Origin: an uncultured bacterium
GTDB taxonomy: Bacteria; Pseudomonadota; Alphaproteobacteria; Sphingomonadales; Sphingomonadaceae
DNA: 64,000 nucleotides
Assembly: GCA_942636505.2 (NCBI GenBank)
Contig: CALOGB020000056.1
Span: forward strand, 620,001-684,000
Direction of reading: 5' to 3'
Under the pieces are notes generated by a model. It made no database searches. It saw only the letters and a list, made by a program, of their open reading frames with translations, and had not been told where the DNA came from. The translations under genes and the position numbers were made by a program. Below are positions 26,933 to 37,000 of this stretch, piece by piece; the first letter of the stretch is position 1; each line of letters opens with the position of its first letter.

Positions 26933-27352
26933 GTGTTCGATCATGGTAAAATCGGTCGCGGCATGAGCATCGACACCGGGTCGCCCGGCGGCAACGAGAA
27001 CCGGCGACAGCGCGAGCGGGACAGCTTGCTGCTGGTCGCGCAGGTGCGGATCGGCGACGAGACGATCGCGCGCGAGGCTAGGGTTCGTAATCTATCCGAG
27101 ACGGGTTTGATGGCCGAGCTCGCCAAGGTCGTCGATGTCGGGACGCCGGTCACGGTGACGCTGCGCGGGATCGGCGAAGTGGCGGGTACGGTCGCGTGGT
27201 GCACCGAGGGGCGAATGGGCATATCGCTCGACTCGCCGATCGATCCGCTGCTCGTGCGCAAATCTCCCGGTGGGACCAAGCCCTTGTCGCCGTCCTATAC
27301 CGTCAAGGCGTCGGACAGCGCGTACGCCTTGCGCAATCCGAAGCCACTGTAA
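26933..27352 (+). CDS. PilZ-domain protein
   Basis: A protein of 139 residues from the GTG at 26933, which has GGGAAGAG just upstream; an ATG at 26963 would also leave the domain whole. Both parts of the c-di-GMP signature are visible: an arginine-rich stretch NRRQRERDS and, after a beta strand, NLSETGLMAEL. The rest reads as the PilZ beta-barrel. It sits 29 bases after dksA and is probably co-transcribed, which would pair ppGpp-linked and c-di-GMP-linked functions. The target is unknown. Confidence 0.75.
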   Translation: MFDHGKIGRGMSIDTGSPGGNENRRQRERDSLLLVAQVRIGDETIAREARVRNLSETGLMAELAKVVDVGTPVTVTLRGIGEVAGTVAWCTEGRMGISLDSPIDPLLVRKSPGGTKPLSPSYTVKASDSAYALRNPKPL

Positions 27353-27364
27353 CTCCGGCTAGTG

Positions 27365-27388
27365 GCTCCCCGGATCCAGCCGGGGAGC
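27365..27388. terminator. Hairpin between convergent genes
   Basis: GCTCCCCGG, a short loop, then CCGGGGAGC (stem about 9 bases) between the PilZ gene and the convergent small gene ending at 27403. It has no T-tract, so termination strength is uncertain. Confidence 0.45.
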
Positions 27389-27402
27389 GGTATCGGCGAC
27401 CG

Positions 27403-27558
27403 TTATACGCTGACGATCTCTTCTTTCAGTCGCAGCTTCTGCTTCTTCAGGCTCGCCAACAGGTTCGCGTCGGGTAGCGGACGGTGCGTTTCGTCGGCGA
27501 TCCGCTGCTCCAGCACGGCATGCTTGGTTTCCAGGGCTGTCTGATGAGTCGTCTGCAC
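27403..27558 (-). CDS. YdcH-family small protein (DUF465)
   Basis: A protein of 51 residues that is nearly all one helical hairpin: ETKHAVLEQRIADE, a turn (RPLPDANL), then LASLKKQKLRLKEEI. This heptad-rich K/L/R/E end is the DUF465/YdcH signature. The start is the GTG at 27558, placed nine bases after a strong AGGAGG; the ATG further upstream lacks one. Function unknown. A relative is encoded divergently at 27786. Confidence 0.78.
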   Translation of the reverse strand: MQTTHQTALETKHAVLEQRIADETHRPLPDANLLASLKKQKLRLKEEIVSV

Positions 27559-27785
27559 GGTGGGTTGCCTCCTGCATTCGGGTTGGGGAACTGAGTAAAC
27601 CACTCCGTCATCGAAATGTCTTCATCGGAAACGGACCAAATCGATTGGTCGAACGATTTGGCGCGACGGACCGATCGTGCGCGGTGGGTCCCGATTCGTC
27701 GTGAAGTACGTTTTCGACCCCGGTCCGCCTTGCAGGGACGGTTTCGCACTCGCGCACTGCGCTGCGTTTGCTAAGGGCAGCGCAC

Positions 27786-28007
27786 ATGACGGCAGCCATC
27801 GGGGGGCGAGTGGACGACGCGCAGACCAGAGTTCGACTTGATTCATTGCGGATCGAGCATCGCGATCTCGACGACGCGATCGCCGCCCTTGCGCTGGCGT
27901 CGACGCCAGATCAGTTGCAGATGGCGCGGCTCAAAAAGCGCAAATTGCGGCTTCGGGACGAAATTGCCTCGCTGGAAGACCTGCTGATTCCCGATATTAT
28001 CGCGTGA
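27786..28007 (+). CDS. YdcH-family small protein (DUF465)
   Basis: A protein of 73 residues with the same layout as the gene at 27403: a first helix (RLDSLRIEHRDLDDAIAAL), a turn, and the signature second helix MARLKKRKLRLRDEIASLED. The ATG at 27786 was chosen because the N-terminus matches the family there; an in-frame start six codons upstream is possible. The two genes diverge across about 230 bases. Function unknown. Confidence 0.75.
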   Translation: MTAAIGGRVDDAQTRVRLDSLRIEHRDLDDAIAALALASTPDQLQMARLKKRKLRLRDEIASLEDLLIPDIIA

Positions 28008-28122
28008 TTGCAACGTCCTAAACTGGAACGCGCACGTACTGGCGCATTTTGGGACAGGTGATGGTTAGCGCGTCGTTAACCTCTCTGGATGGCGTCCGGC
28101 CGGTGTGCCATTTGTCCAATCG

Positions 28123-28584
28123 ATGACCCACGCCGGCTATGAATCGCGGATGCAGCGCCGCCTGATCGACGCTCTGTATAGCGAAGCGATGCTGCTGGCC
28201 GATGAGGCGCGCACCTATTTCGACGAAGCCGGCCGGGTCGAACGCGAGGCGCTCGATCCGCTGGTCCGGGTCAGTTTCAGCTGCGAATCGCTCAAGGTGA
28301 CGACGCGGCTGATGCACGTCATCGCGTGGCTGCTGACGCAGCGCGCGGTCCAGGCGGGGGAGTTGCGCCCCCGTGACGCGCTCGATCCCTCGCGGCGGCT
28401 GGGCGATGCGCCGATTACCGATGCGGCGCTGCTTGCGATGCTGCCGACGCGTGCGCGTGAGATGATCGGGTCCAGCACCGACCTGCATCGGCGCGTGGCC
28501 CTGATGGATGAGGCGCAGGATATGCCGGCGGTAATCGCGAGCCCCGTTCGGTCGATGCAGAAGCGGATCGCCAACGCGTTCTAG
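28123..28584 (+). CDS. rcdA: DUF1465 protein, RcdA-like
   Basis: A protein of 153 residues that reads as a helical bundle. It contains the DUF1465 landmarks: LIDALYSEAMLLADEARTYF, LDPLVRVSFSCESLKVTTRL and a moderately conserved C-terminus. As I recall, DUF1465 includes Caulobacter RcdA, an adaptor that helps ClpXP degrade the cell-cycle regulator CtrA. The role here follows from family membership only. The ATG at 28123 is preferred to a GTG six codons upstream; neither has a strong ribosome binding site. The gene stands alone before a tRNA gene on the other strand. Confidence 0.7.
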   Translation: MTHAGYESRMQRRLIDALYSEAMLLADEARTYFDEAGRVEREALDPLVRVSFSCESLKVTTRLMHVIAWLLTQRAVQAGELRPRDALDPSRRLGDAPITDAALLAMLPTRAREMIGSSTDLHRRVALMDEAQDMPAVIASPVRSMQKRIANAF

Positions 28585-28696
28585 AGCGCTGAGTTTTGTC
28601 TAGGCGGCAGGGCGGCCCGCTGGGCGGTGCGCGCTTCATCATCACGGAGAGTTTGAGTTCGGGGAGGGGGCAAACTCACCCCAATAAAATCGGCAA

Positions 28697-28773
28697 TGGT
28701 CGGGGCGATAGGATTCGAACCTACGACCCCTGGACCCCGAGACCAGTGCGCTACCAGACTGCGCCACGCCCCG
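28697..28773 (-). tRNA. tRNA-Pro (anticodon CGG)
   Basis: The 77-base sequence folds as a cloverleaf. The acceptor stem is CGGGGCG / CGCCCCG, the D-stem is GCGC/GCGC, the anticodon loop is CTCGGGG with anticodon CGG, the T-loop is TTCGAAT, and CCA is encoded. The inner pair of the anticodon stem (31-39) is a T-T mismatch: CTGGT faces TCCAG. The discriminator base is A. It reads toward the DUF1465 gene and away from lepA. Confidence 0.93.
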
Positions 28774-28881
28774 ACAACATTGCCGGTGAGCGCCCTAGCC
28801 GCGACATCCCGAACGTTCAAGACAATTATGGAGTGTGTCCGCGATCTATCGCGCACGCGGTGTCGCTGCTAGGAGCGCGCC

Positions 28882-30702
28882 ATGACTCCGCTCGACCGCA
28901 TCCGCAATTTTTCCATCATCGCCCATATCGACCATGGCAAGTCGACGCTCGCCGACCGGCTGATCCAGGAAACTGGTGGCCTGACCGCGCGCGAAATGTC
29001 CGAGCAGGTGCTCGACAACATGGACATCGAGAAGGAGCGCGGGATCACGATCAAGGCGCAGACCGTGCGCCTCGCCTATCACGCCAAAGACGGTCTCGAT
29101 TACGTCCTCAACCTGATGGACACGCCAGGTCATGTCGACTTCGCCTATGAAGTGAGCCGCAGCCTGGCTGCGTGCGAGGGCGCGCTGCTGGTGGTCGATG
29201 CCGCGCAGGGCGTCGAGGCGCAGACGCTCGCCAACGTCTACCAGTCGATCGAGCACGACCACGAGATCGTGCCGGTGATCAACAAGATCGACCTGCCCGC
29301 CGCCGAACCGGAGAAGGTGCGCAAGGAGATCGAGGACGTGATCGGCATCGACGCGTCCGAGGCGGTGCTCGCGTCGGCGAAGTCGGGGATCGGCATTGTC
29401 GAGATCCTCGAGGCGATCGTCACCAAGATCCCGCCGCCCAGCGGGGACCCGGAGGCGCCGCTGAAGGCGATGCTGGTCGACAGCTGGTACGATCCGTATC
29501 TCGGCGTCGTCATCCTGGTGCGCGTGATCGACGGGGTCCTGAAAAAGGGCCAGCAGATCAAGTTCATGCAGACGGGGACGATGCATCTGGTCGACCGGGT
29601 CGGCTGTTTCCGTCCGAAGATCGAGCAGCTGACCGAGCTCGGCACCGGCGAGATGGGCTTCATCACCGCGCAGATCAAAGAGGTCGCGCAGACGCGCGTC
29701 GGCGACACGATCACGGATGCGAAGCGGCCTGCGCTGGAAGCGCTCGCGGGCTTCAAGGAAGTCCAGCCGGTCGTGTTCTGCGGGATGTTCCCGGTCGATG
29801 CCGCCGAGTTCGAGAAGCTGCGCGAGAGCATCTCGAAGCTGCGACTGAACGATGCGAGCTTCTCGTTCGAGATGGAGACGTCCGCCGCACTGGGCTTCGG
29901 CTTCCGCTGCGGGTTCCTCGGGCTGCTGCACCTGGAGATCATCCAGGAGCGGCTGACGCGCGAATATGATCTGGACCTGATCACCACCGCGCCGTCCGTC
30001 GTCTATGAGATCGAGCTGACCCACCCCGATCCGTCCGGCACGACGCATATCGAGCTGCATAACCCCGCCGACATGCCCGAGCCGAACAAGATAGCGACGA
30101 TCAGCGAGCCGTGGATCGAGGCGACGATCTACGTCCCCGACGAGTATCTCGGAAGCGTCCTGAAGCTCTGCCAGGACCGCCGCGGGATCCAGAAGAACCT
30201 CACCTATGTCGGCGGTCGTGCGCAGGCGACCTACGAACTGCCGCTGAACGAAGTCGTGTTCGATTTCTACGATCGGTTGAAATCGATGTCGAAGGGCTAT
30301 GCGAGCTTCGATTATCACCAGATCGGCTACCGTGAGGGTGATCTCGTCAAGATGGGCATCCTGGTCAACGAGGAGCCGGTCGACGCGCTGAGCATGATCG
30401 TCCATCGCGGCACCGCCGAGGTGCGCGGCCGTGGCATGGTCGAGCGCTTGAAGGAGCTGATCCCGCGCCATCTGTTCAAGATCCCGATCCAGGCGGCGAT
30501 CGGCGGCAAGGTGATCGCGCGCGAGACGATCAGCGCGATGCGCAAGGACGTTACCGCCAAATGCTATGGCGGCGACGCGAGCCGCAAGAAGAAGCTTCTG
30601 GAGAAGCAGAAGAAGGGCAAGCTGAAGATGCGCGAATACGGTTCGGTCAGCATCCCGCAGGAGGCGTTCATTGCCGCGCTGCGGATGGGCGACGACGCGT
30701 AG
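28882..30702 (+). CDS. lepA: LepA, elongation factor 4
   Basis: A ribosome-associated GTPase of 606 residues linked to ribosome back-translocation and initiation or biogenesis. G1 is AHIDHGKST near residue 13, the switch region includes [10 protein letters not shown]3 is DTPGHVDF and G4 is NKID. Domains II and III are followed by the LepA-specific C-terminal domain ([20 protein letters not shown]). Its promoter should lie in the 108 bases after the tRNA gene. A small hairpin follows the stop. Confidence 0.97.
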   Translation: MTPLDRIRNFSIIAHIDHGKSTLADRLIQETGGLTAREMSEQVLDNMDIEKERGITIKAQTVRLAYHAKDGLDYVLNLMDTPGHVDFAYEVSRSLAACEGALLVVDAAQGVEAQTLANVYQSIEHDHEIVPVINKIDLPAAEPEKVRKEIEDVIGIDASEAVLASAKSGIGIVEILEAIVTKIPPPSGDPEAPLKAMLVDSWYDPYLGVVILVRVIDGVLKKGQQIKFMQTGTMHLVDRVGCFRPKIEQLTELGTGEMGFITAQIKEVAQTRVGDTITDAKRPALEALAGFKEVQPVVFCGMFPVDAAEFEKLRESISKLRLNDASFSFEMETSAALGFGFRCGFLGLLHLEIIQERLTREYDLDLITTAPSVVYEIELTHPDPSGTTHIELHNPADMPEPNKIATISEPWIEATIYVPDEYLGSVLKLCQDRRGIQKNLTYVGGRAQATYELPLNEVVFDFYDRLKSMSKGYASFDYHQIGYREGDLVKMGILVNEEPVDALSMIVHRGTAEVRGRGMVERLKELIPRHLFKIPIQAAIGGKVIARETISAMRKDVTAKCYGGDASRKKKLLEKQKKGKLKMREYGSVSIPQEAFIAALRMGDDA

Positions 30703-30711
30703 GCGTCCAAG

Positions 30712-30733
30712 GCTAAGCGGCGCAGCGCTTAGC
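30712..30733 (+). terminator. Hairpin after lepA
   Basis: GCTAAGCG, six-base loop, CGCTTAGC: a perfect 8-base stem ten bases after the lepA stop, with no T-tract. Further small hairpins follow up to about 30830, including CGACCGAG/CTCGGTCG and GTCGTC/GACGAC. They may act together at the 3' end of lepA. Confidence 0.4.
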
Positions 30734-30856
30734 TGAGGCTAGCGCGAAGCCGGACGGCGACCGACCGAGATCGTCCTCGGTCGTGTCGTCCGACGACGCG
30801 GCTTTGCCGCGGCGCGACCACGTTGCAATCCGTCGTGGCAGGCCTAAGCTCGCTAA

Positions 30857-31045
30857 ATGACGCGAGTCTCATCCAAACCCCTGGAGTTGGAATCGCCGAT
30901 CTCCGCGGAAGCCTATGATCGCTGGCTGCGCGAAAAGGTCGCGCGATCTTTGGCGGACCCTCGTCCATCTATCGCCCACGAAGATGCCATTGCTGCCATG
31001 AGATTGGTTGTGTCGTCCATCGATCGGTCAGGCGGAGATCGCTGA
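30857..31045 (+). CDS. Putative antitoxin of a ParE-type module
   Basis: A small protein of 62 residues. The middle (SAEAYDRWLREKVARSLADP) resembles the toxin-binding helix of ParD/RelB-like antitoxins, ending in a second helix AHEDAIAAMRLVVSSI. No DNA-binding domain can be named with confidence. The stop overlaps the start of a ParE-like frame by four bases (CTGA), the usual layout of type II modules. It sits about 150 bases after lepA, without other accessory genes. The antitoxin call rests on the partner. Confidence 0.65.
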   Translation: MTRVSSKPLELESPISAEAYDRWLREKVARSLADPRPSIAHEDAIAAMRLVVSSIDRSGGDR

Positions 31046-31290
31046 AGCTAATCTGGCGCCCCAAGGCGGTTGAGGATGCCACCACTATTCTAGAGTATAT
31101 CGCCGATCGGAATCCGAGCGCTGCGTCACGCCTATCGACATTGATCGAGGCATGCGCCGATCATCGGCCGGGCAGGGCTGACGGTACGCGCGAAGCTGTC
31201 GTGCATCCCAATTATCTTTTGATCTATCGTATCGTCTTGGACACGATCGAGGTGATCAACATCGTACATGCGCGTCGAGATTACCCGTAA
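31042..31290 (+). CDS. ParE/RelE-superfamily toxin, non-AUG start
   Basis: An 82-codon frame with clear ParE features: LKLIWRPKAVEDATTILEYI at the start, ADRNPSAASRL, and the late signature DGTREAVVHPNYLLIYRI. The end INIVHARRDYP is also typical. ParE toxins usually poison DNA gyrase; this is assumed by family only. The expected start is the CTG at 31042, in CTGA where ATGA would be usual. No ATG, GTG or TTG is found upstream in frame before the antitoxin gene body. It may be poorly translated, or the module may be decayed. Length is slightly below the typical 90-100. Confidence 0.7.
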   Translation: MKLIWRPKAVEDATTILEYIADRNPSAASRLSTLIEACADHRPGRADGTREAVVHPNYLLIYRIVLDTIEVINIVHARRDYP

Positions 31291-31472
31291 TCTCCGTAAC
31301 CAACTGTCATCATACCAACACATTCCCGGCCTAACCGCCCAACCGGGGAGTGAGCGTCGCGAGGCGTCGTCGGGGCGTCCGGGGAGGGCGGTCGATGGCG
31401 AGTAGCGACGTTGCGTATTGGGATGTGCGGCCGGTCGTCAGGGACGCCGCTGCACTATTGGGGAATATCATC

Positions 31473-33821
31473 TTGAAGATTTCGGTCGTTAAGTCGGCGT
31501 TGATGCTCGGCGTCGCGTTTGGTTCGGTTGTGGGTGGCTCGGCTGCGTTCGCACAGGCCGCGCCGGTCCAGGATCAGGCCCAGACTCAGGCTGGGCAGTC
31601 TGCTTCCGAGGAAGGCTTGGACGACATCGTCGTCACCGCCGAGCGCCGTTCGGAAAACCTCCAGAAGGTCCCGCTCTCGGTCGGCGTCGCGTCGGGTGAC
31701 GCACTGCGCGCCTACACAGCCGGCGGCGACGACACGCTGCTCGCGCTGTCCGGCCGCGTCCCCGGCCTGTACGTCGAATCGACCACCGGCCGTATCTTCC
31801 CGCGCTTCTACATCCGCGGTCTCGGCAATATCGATTTCTACCTCGGTGCATCGCAGCCGGTCACGATCATCCAGGACGACGTGATCCTCGAGCATGTCGT
31901 GCTGAAGTCGAACCCGGTGTTCGACGTCCGCCAGGTCGAAGTCCTGCGCGGTCCGCAGGGCTCGCTGTTCGGCCGCAACACCACCGCCGGCATCATCAAG
32001 TTCGACACGAACAAGCCGACCAACGACTTCGAGAGCCGTGCATCGGCCTCGGTCGGCAGCTATGGCAGCGTCAGCCTCGATGCGGGCGTCGGGGGTCCGC
32101 TGATCAAGGACCTCCTCTCGATCCGCCTGTCGACGTTGCTCCAGCATCGCTCGGATTACATCGACAACGCCTATGCTGGTGTAAGCCAGGACAGCACCGC
32201 GACGCCGCGCAAGGACGCCATGGGCGGCTTCGACGATCGCAACGTCCGCGTGCAGCTTGCGCTGACACCGGGCGAACGCTTCACGCTCGACCTGTCAGGC
32301 CACGCGCGCTGGTATGATGGCACCTCGACGTTGTTCCACCGCGGCGCGCTCAAGAAGGGTTCGAACGACGTCTCCGCCGAGCCGCGCAACACCGTGTCGC
32401 TCGACGAGGGGAACGACAACCCGCAGAGCTACAACACCTATGGCGGCTCGGCGCGTGCGTCCTACGACTTCGGTCCAGCCACGCTGACCTCGATCACCGC
32501 ATACGAGACCACGTCCGGGTTCAGCCGCGGCGACACCGATGGTGGTGCGGGCGCGAACTTCCCGGTCCGCGGCGTCGCCAACGGCTTTGGCCAGTCGCAG
32601 GGCCAGATCCGCGATCTGGATCAATGGTCGCAGGAAGTGCGCGTTGCCGGCACCCCCGGTGGCCGCTTCAACTGGCAGCTCGGTGGCTTGTACTTCGACA
32701 ACCGCGACATCACCGACTTCTACCAGCGGACGTTCTTCCTGACGACGGCGGCGCGCAATCCCAACAACTGGGTGCGGTTGCATGACGTCAACACCTCGTG
32801 GGCGGGCTTCGGCCAGGTCAGCTACGAGCTGATGGACAAGCTGACGGTGACGCTTGGCGGACGCATCACCGAGGACAAGAAGCGTACGCAGCTGCTGAAG
32901 ACCGTTCAGAATGCGGCTGGCGTCAATCAGTATCCGACCAACTTCCGCCGCGACGTCACGCTGAAGTCGACCAAGCCGAGCTGGGATGCGAGCATCCTGT
33001 ACCAGGCGAGCCCCGACATCAGCCTGTATTCACGCGTCGCCCAGGGCTTCCGCGGACCGACGATCCAGGGTCGTTCGGCGGTGTTCAACTCCGACTTCTC
33101 GACCGCGAATTCCGAGACGATCCTGTCGTGGGAGACGGGGATCAAGACGCGTCTGCTCGACAATACGCTGACGCTCAACGCCACGGTGTTCGGCTACCGC
33201 GTCAACGACATCCAGCTGAACGGCAACGACGTCAACGGCAACGGCATCCTGTTCAACGGCAACAAGGCCGAGGCGTACGGCATGGAAGCCGAGGCCAATT
33301 GGAAGCCGGTACCGAACCTCACGCTGGGCGCCGGCCTTAGCCTGTTGCACAGCGCGATCCGGGACAAGACGACCGAGGTGCAGATCTGCGCGCTCAACAA
33401 TATCGTGGTCTGCACCCCCTCGGCGCCCGTCCGCGCGGTTCCCGGCGCTTTCGGTACGACGTACCTGGTCAAGATCGACGGCGAGCCGCTGCCGAACGCG
33501 CCCGAGTACAATGTCGACCTTACCGCGCGCTATGACCAGCCGCTCGGCAATGGCGGTCGCGCCTTCATCGCGGGCGACTTCAACATCCAGGGCTACACGC
33601 AGTTCGTGCTGTACAAGACCAAGGAGTTCACCGCGAACGGCAACTTCGAGGGCGGCCTGAAGATCGGCTATGCCGCACCGGACGATGCGTACGAACTGGC
33701 TGTGTTCGCCCGCAACATCACCGGCGAGAAGAACCTCAAGGGCGTGATCGAGAACTACATGGCGGCGGTGTTCAACGAGCCGCGGATCATCGGTGTGTCG
33801 CTCAGCGGCAAGTTCCGCTGA
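31473..33821 (+). CDS. TonB-dependent outer membrane receptor 1
   Basis: A protein of 782 residues. The signal peptide is MKISVVKSALMLGVAFGSVV and more, ending near AAFAQA. A TonB-box-like DDIVVTAERR follows at about 50. The plug domain contains VRQVEVLRGPQGSLFGRNTTAG, and the beta-barrel ends in an aromatic residue (SGKFR, with Phe next to last). I start at the TTG at 31473, which has GGGGAA seven bases upstream and begins the signal peptide; an upstream reading from 31350 adds non-signal sequence. The substrate is unknown. The nearest genes are a toxin module and an exopolysaccharide-type fusion, and neither identifies it. Confidence 0.85.
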   Translation: MKISVVKSALMLGVAFGSVVGGSAAFAQAAPVQDQAQTQAGQSASEEGLDDIVVTAERRSENLQKVPLSVGVASGDALRAYTAGGDDTLLALSGRVPGLYVESTTGRIFPRFYIRGLGNIDFYLGASQPVTIIQDDVILEHVVLKSNPVFDVRQVEVLRGPQGSLFGRNTTAGIIKFDTNKPTNDFESRASASVGSYGSVSLDAGVGGPLIKDLLSIRLSTLLQHRSDYIDNAYAGVSQDSTATPRKDAMGGFDDRNVRVQLALTPGERFTLDLSGHARWYDGTSTLFHRGALKKGSNDVSAEPRNTVSLDEGNDNPQSYNTYGGSARASYDFGPATLTSITAYETTSGFSRGDTDGGAGANFPVRGVANGFGQSQGQIRDLDQWSQEVRVAGTPGGRFNWQLGGLYFDNRDITDFYQRTFFLTTAARNPNNWVRLHDVNTSWAGFGQVSYELMDKLTVTLGGRITEDKKRTQLLKTVQNAAGVNQYPTNFRRDVTLKSTKPSWDASILYQASPDISLYSRVAQGFRGPTIQGRSAVFNSDFSTANSETILSWETGIKTRLLDNTLTLNATVFGYRVNDIQLNGNDVNGNGILFNGNKAEAYGMEAEANWKPVPNLTLGAGLSLLHSAIRDKTTEVQICALNNIVVCTPSAPVRAVPGAFGTTYLVKIDGEPLPNAPEYNVDLTARYDQPLGNGGRAFIAGDFNIQGYTQFVLYKTKEFTANGNFEGGLKIGYAAPDDAYELAVFARNITGEKNLKGVIENYMAAVFNEPRIIGVSLSGKFR

Positions 33822-33826
33822 TTTCT

Positions 33827-33929
33827 TCCCCCTCCCGCAAGCGGGAGGGGGGCTTGCGCTATTGTCAAGCGCGGCATGTGTTCGGGCCGGGCGCCCACCC
33901 CTCGGTCCCCTCCCGCTCGCGGGAGGGGA
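33827..33929. repeat. Family D palindrome, copy 4
   Basis: Two short hairpins, CCCTCCCGCAAGCGGGAGGG and CCCTCCCGCTCGCGGGAGGG, lie 55 bases apart and are themselves inverted relatives. It starts just after the stop codon of the TonB receptor gene and could form a strong 3' structure. Confidence 0.75.
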
Positions 33930-34057
33930 TGCAGTAAAGTCTGCGTTTCTACCTAACGCCCGCGTGACGCATTTTTCAGCAGCGCGGGCGCAAACGGCAT
34001 TGTAGCGCAACGTTGCGGCGAGTTGCCGTTTTCCTTCGGCCGGTTGATACTCGCTCC

Positions 34058-37000
34058 ATGTCGCTCAATCCCGTATTCTATGATGCAAGCGGCCGTCGTC
34101 GTCGGCGCTTCACCTTTGGCGTCGCGGCGTTCATCGCGCTGCTGCTGTTGTCGATCGCGATGTTCGCCGTCTCGATCGGTGCGGTGCCGACTGCGCCGCT
34201 GCTGCCGATCGAGCCCGAGCATCCCGCGCTCCACAAGCTGCCAGCCCCACGCGGCGGCATCCTTCGTGAAACCCGGCGCGACCTCAATTACTACGCCAAG
34301 CAGCTGTTCGGGACGAGCGCAGCCAAGCCCGGTATCGGCAACGGCGCCAACCCGCCGCTCGCGATCGCCTTCCACGCGCCGTGGGACGAAGCCAGCACGG
34401 CGAGCCTCGCGCGGCACGTCGAACAGCTCGACTGGCTGATCCCCGGCTGGGTCTCGATCACCGGCAAGGACCACCACATCACCGTGTTCCGCGACCAGGC
34501 GGGTCGCGATATCCTCAACAAGGCGGTCCACCGTCCGATGATCCTGCCGATGGTGCAGAACGCGGTCGACGGAAACTGGGACGGTGCGGGCAGCGCCGCG
34601 CTGTTCGCCGATCCGAAGGCGCGCGCAGCCTTCCTAGACAAGCTGGTGCCGTTCCTCAGCGCGAACCATGCCGGCGGCGTGTTCTACGATTTCGAGGATC
34701 TTCCCGCATCGGCGCAACCCAACTACCGCGCGTTCCTCGCTGAGACACGTGCGCGGTTCGCCCCGCGCGGCTGGGTCGTCGCGATCGCAGCCCCGGTTGC
34801 CAATCCAGACTGGAACCTGCCCGCCTACGCCAAGGCGACCGACAAGGTCTTCCTGATGGCGTATGACGAGCACGAGACGAGTGGCGCGCCGGGGCCGATC
34901 GCGTCGCAACGCTGGTTCGCGCGCATGGTCGCCGACGCGGCACGCGGGATTCCCCCCGCCAAGTTGGTCGTCGCGATCGGCTCGTACGCCTATGACTGGC
35001 ACGCAGGCGCGGAAAGCGGCAACGGCGATGCGCTCGACGTCGAGGAAGCGTGGCAGGCCGCGGCGGACTCGGGGACCGTCCCGACTTTCGACAAGACCAG
35101 TGGCAACAGCAGCTTCGCCTATTCGGAGGGCGGGGTGCAGCATCAGGTCTGGTTGCTCGACGCGGCGTCGGCCTATAACCAGATCGCGTTCCTGCAAAAG
35201 GCGGGCTTGGGGAGCGTCGCCCTCTGGCGTCTGGGGTCGGAAGATCCGGGGCTCTGGTCGATCTGGGGTCGCGATCATCGAAAGCTACCGATCCCCGACT
35301 CGATCGACAACATGCCGGCCGGCACCAACGTCGATATCGAAGGCAGCGGCGAAATCCTCAAGATCGCCGCCGAGCCCGTCACCGGCATTCGCGACGCGGT
35401 CCCGGCGAAGGACGGCACGATCGCCGACGTCAATTTCACGCGCATGCCGTCGCCTTATGTCGTGGTGCGGACCGGCTATCGTCCGAAGCAACTGGCGCTG
35501 ACGTTCGACGACGGGCCCGATCCCGAATGGACGCCGCAGATCCTCGACATCCTCAAGCGCGAACACGCGCCCGCGACGTTCTTCGTGATCGGCGAGAATG
35601 CGCTGACCGAGCGACCTTTGCTCCAGCGGATGGTCGACGAAGGCCATGAGATCGGCAGCCACACCTATACGCATCCCAACCTCGCCAACGTCTCGCAGCG
35701 GCAGGTGAAGTACGAGCTGAACACGACGCAGCGTCTCTTCCAGGCGTTCACCGGGCGTTCGCTCCGCCTGTTCCGCGCACCCTATTTCGGCGATGCCGAG
35801 CCGAGCACCGCGGACGAGATACTGCCGGCGCTCGAAGCGCAGCAGCGCGGCTATATCTCGGTCGGCCTGCACGTCGATCCCGACGACTGGAAGCGGCCCG
35901 GTGTGCAGGCGATCATCGACCGGACCATTGCGGGCGTCGAGGCGGGCAATCCCGAGCGCAGCGGCAACGTCATCCTGCTCCACGACGCTGGCGGCAACCG
36001 CGCCGAGACCGTCGCCGCACTCCCGATCATCATCGAGCGGTTGCGGGCGATGGGCTACAGCTTCGTCCCCGTCTCGACGCTCGCCGGGCTGTCGCGCAAC
36101 CAGTCGATGCCGGTGATCTCGTCGAGCGACCGTGTTGCCGCGGTTGCTGACCTCGCGCTGTTCAGCACGCTGGGCGGCATCGTCGTCGCGCTGCGCTGGA
36201 TCTTCGGCATCGCGATCACGATCGGCATCATTCGCGCCCTAGCCTTGTCGGCGCTCGCGCTGATCCAGGCCCGGCGCGAGTTGAAGACGGTGTTCCCGGC
36301 GATCGACCCGTCGCGGTTCGTCACCGTGATGATCCCGGCGTTCAACGAGGAGCGCGTGATCGTCCGCGCCGTGGAGGGCGTGCTGGCCTCGAACGACGTC
36401 GCGATCGAGGTTATCGTGATCGACGACGGATCGAGCGACGGCACCAGCCGCGTCGTCGCCGAGGCGTTCGCCGGCGACGACCGGGTCCGCCTGCTGACGC
36501 TGGAGAATGGCGGCAAGGCGCGTGCGCTCAACCGCGGGCTCGAACTGGCGCGCGGCGAGATCGTGATTGCGCTCGACGCCGATACGCAGTTCGAACCGAT
36601 GACGATCGCCCGTCTTGCGCGCTGGTTCGATGATCCGAAGCTCGGCGCGGTCGCGGGTAACGCGAAGGTAGGCAACCGCGTCAACCTGATCACAAAATGG
36701 CAGGCGCTCGAATACATTACCGCACAAAACCTCGAACGGCGGGCGCTCGCGCGGCTGAACGCGATGACCGTCGTGCCGGGTGCGGTCGGCGCATGGCGGC
36801 TGGAGGCGATCCGCAGCGTCGGCGGTTATCCCGACGACACGCTTGCGGAGGATCAGGACCTCACGATCGCGATCCAGCGCCACGGCTGGAAGGTGCAGTA
36901 CGATCAGTTCGCGATCGCCTGGACCGAGGCCCCCGAGACGATGCGTGCTCTTGCCAAACAGCGGTTCCGCTGGGCGTTCGGGACGTTGCAGTGCCTCTAC

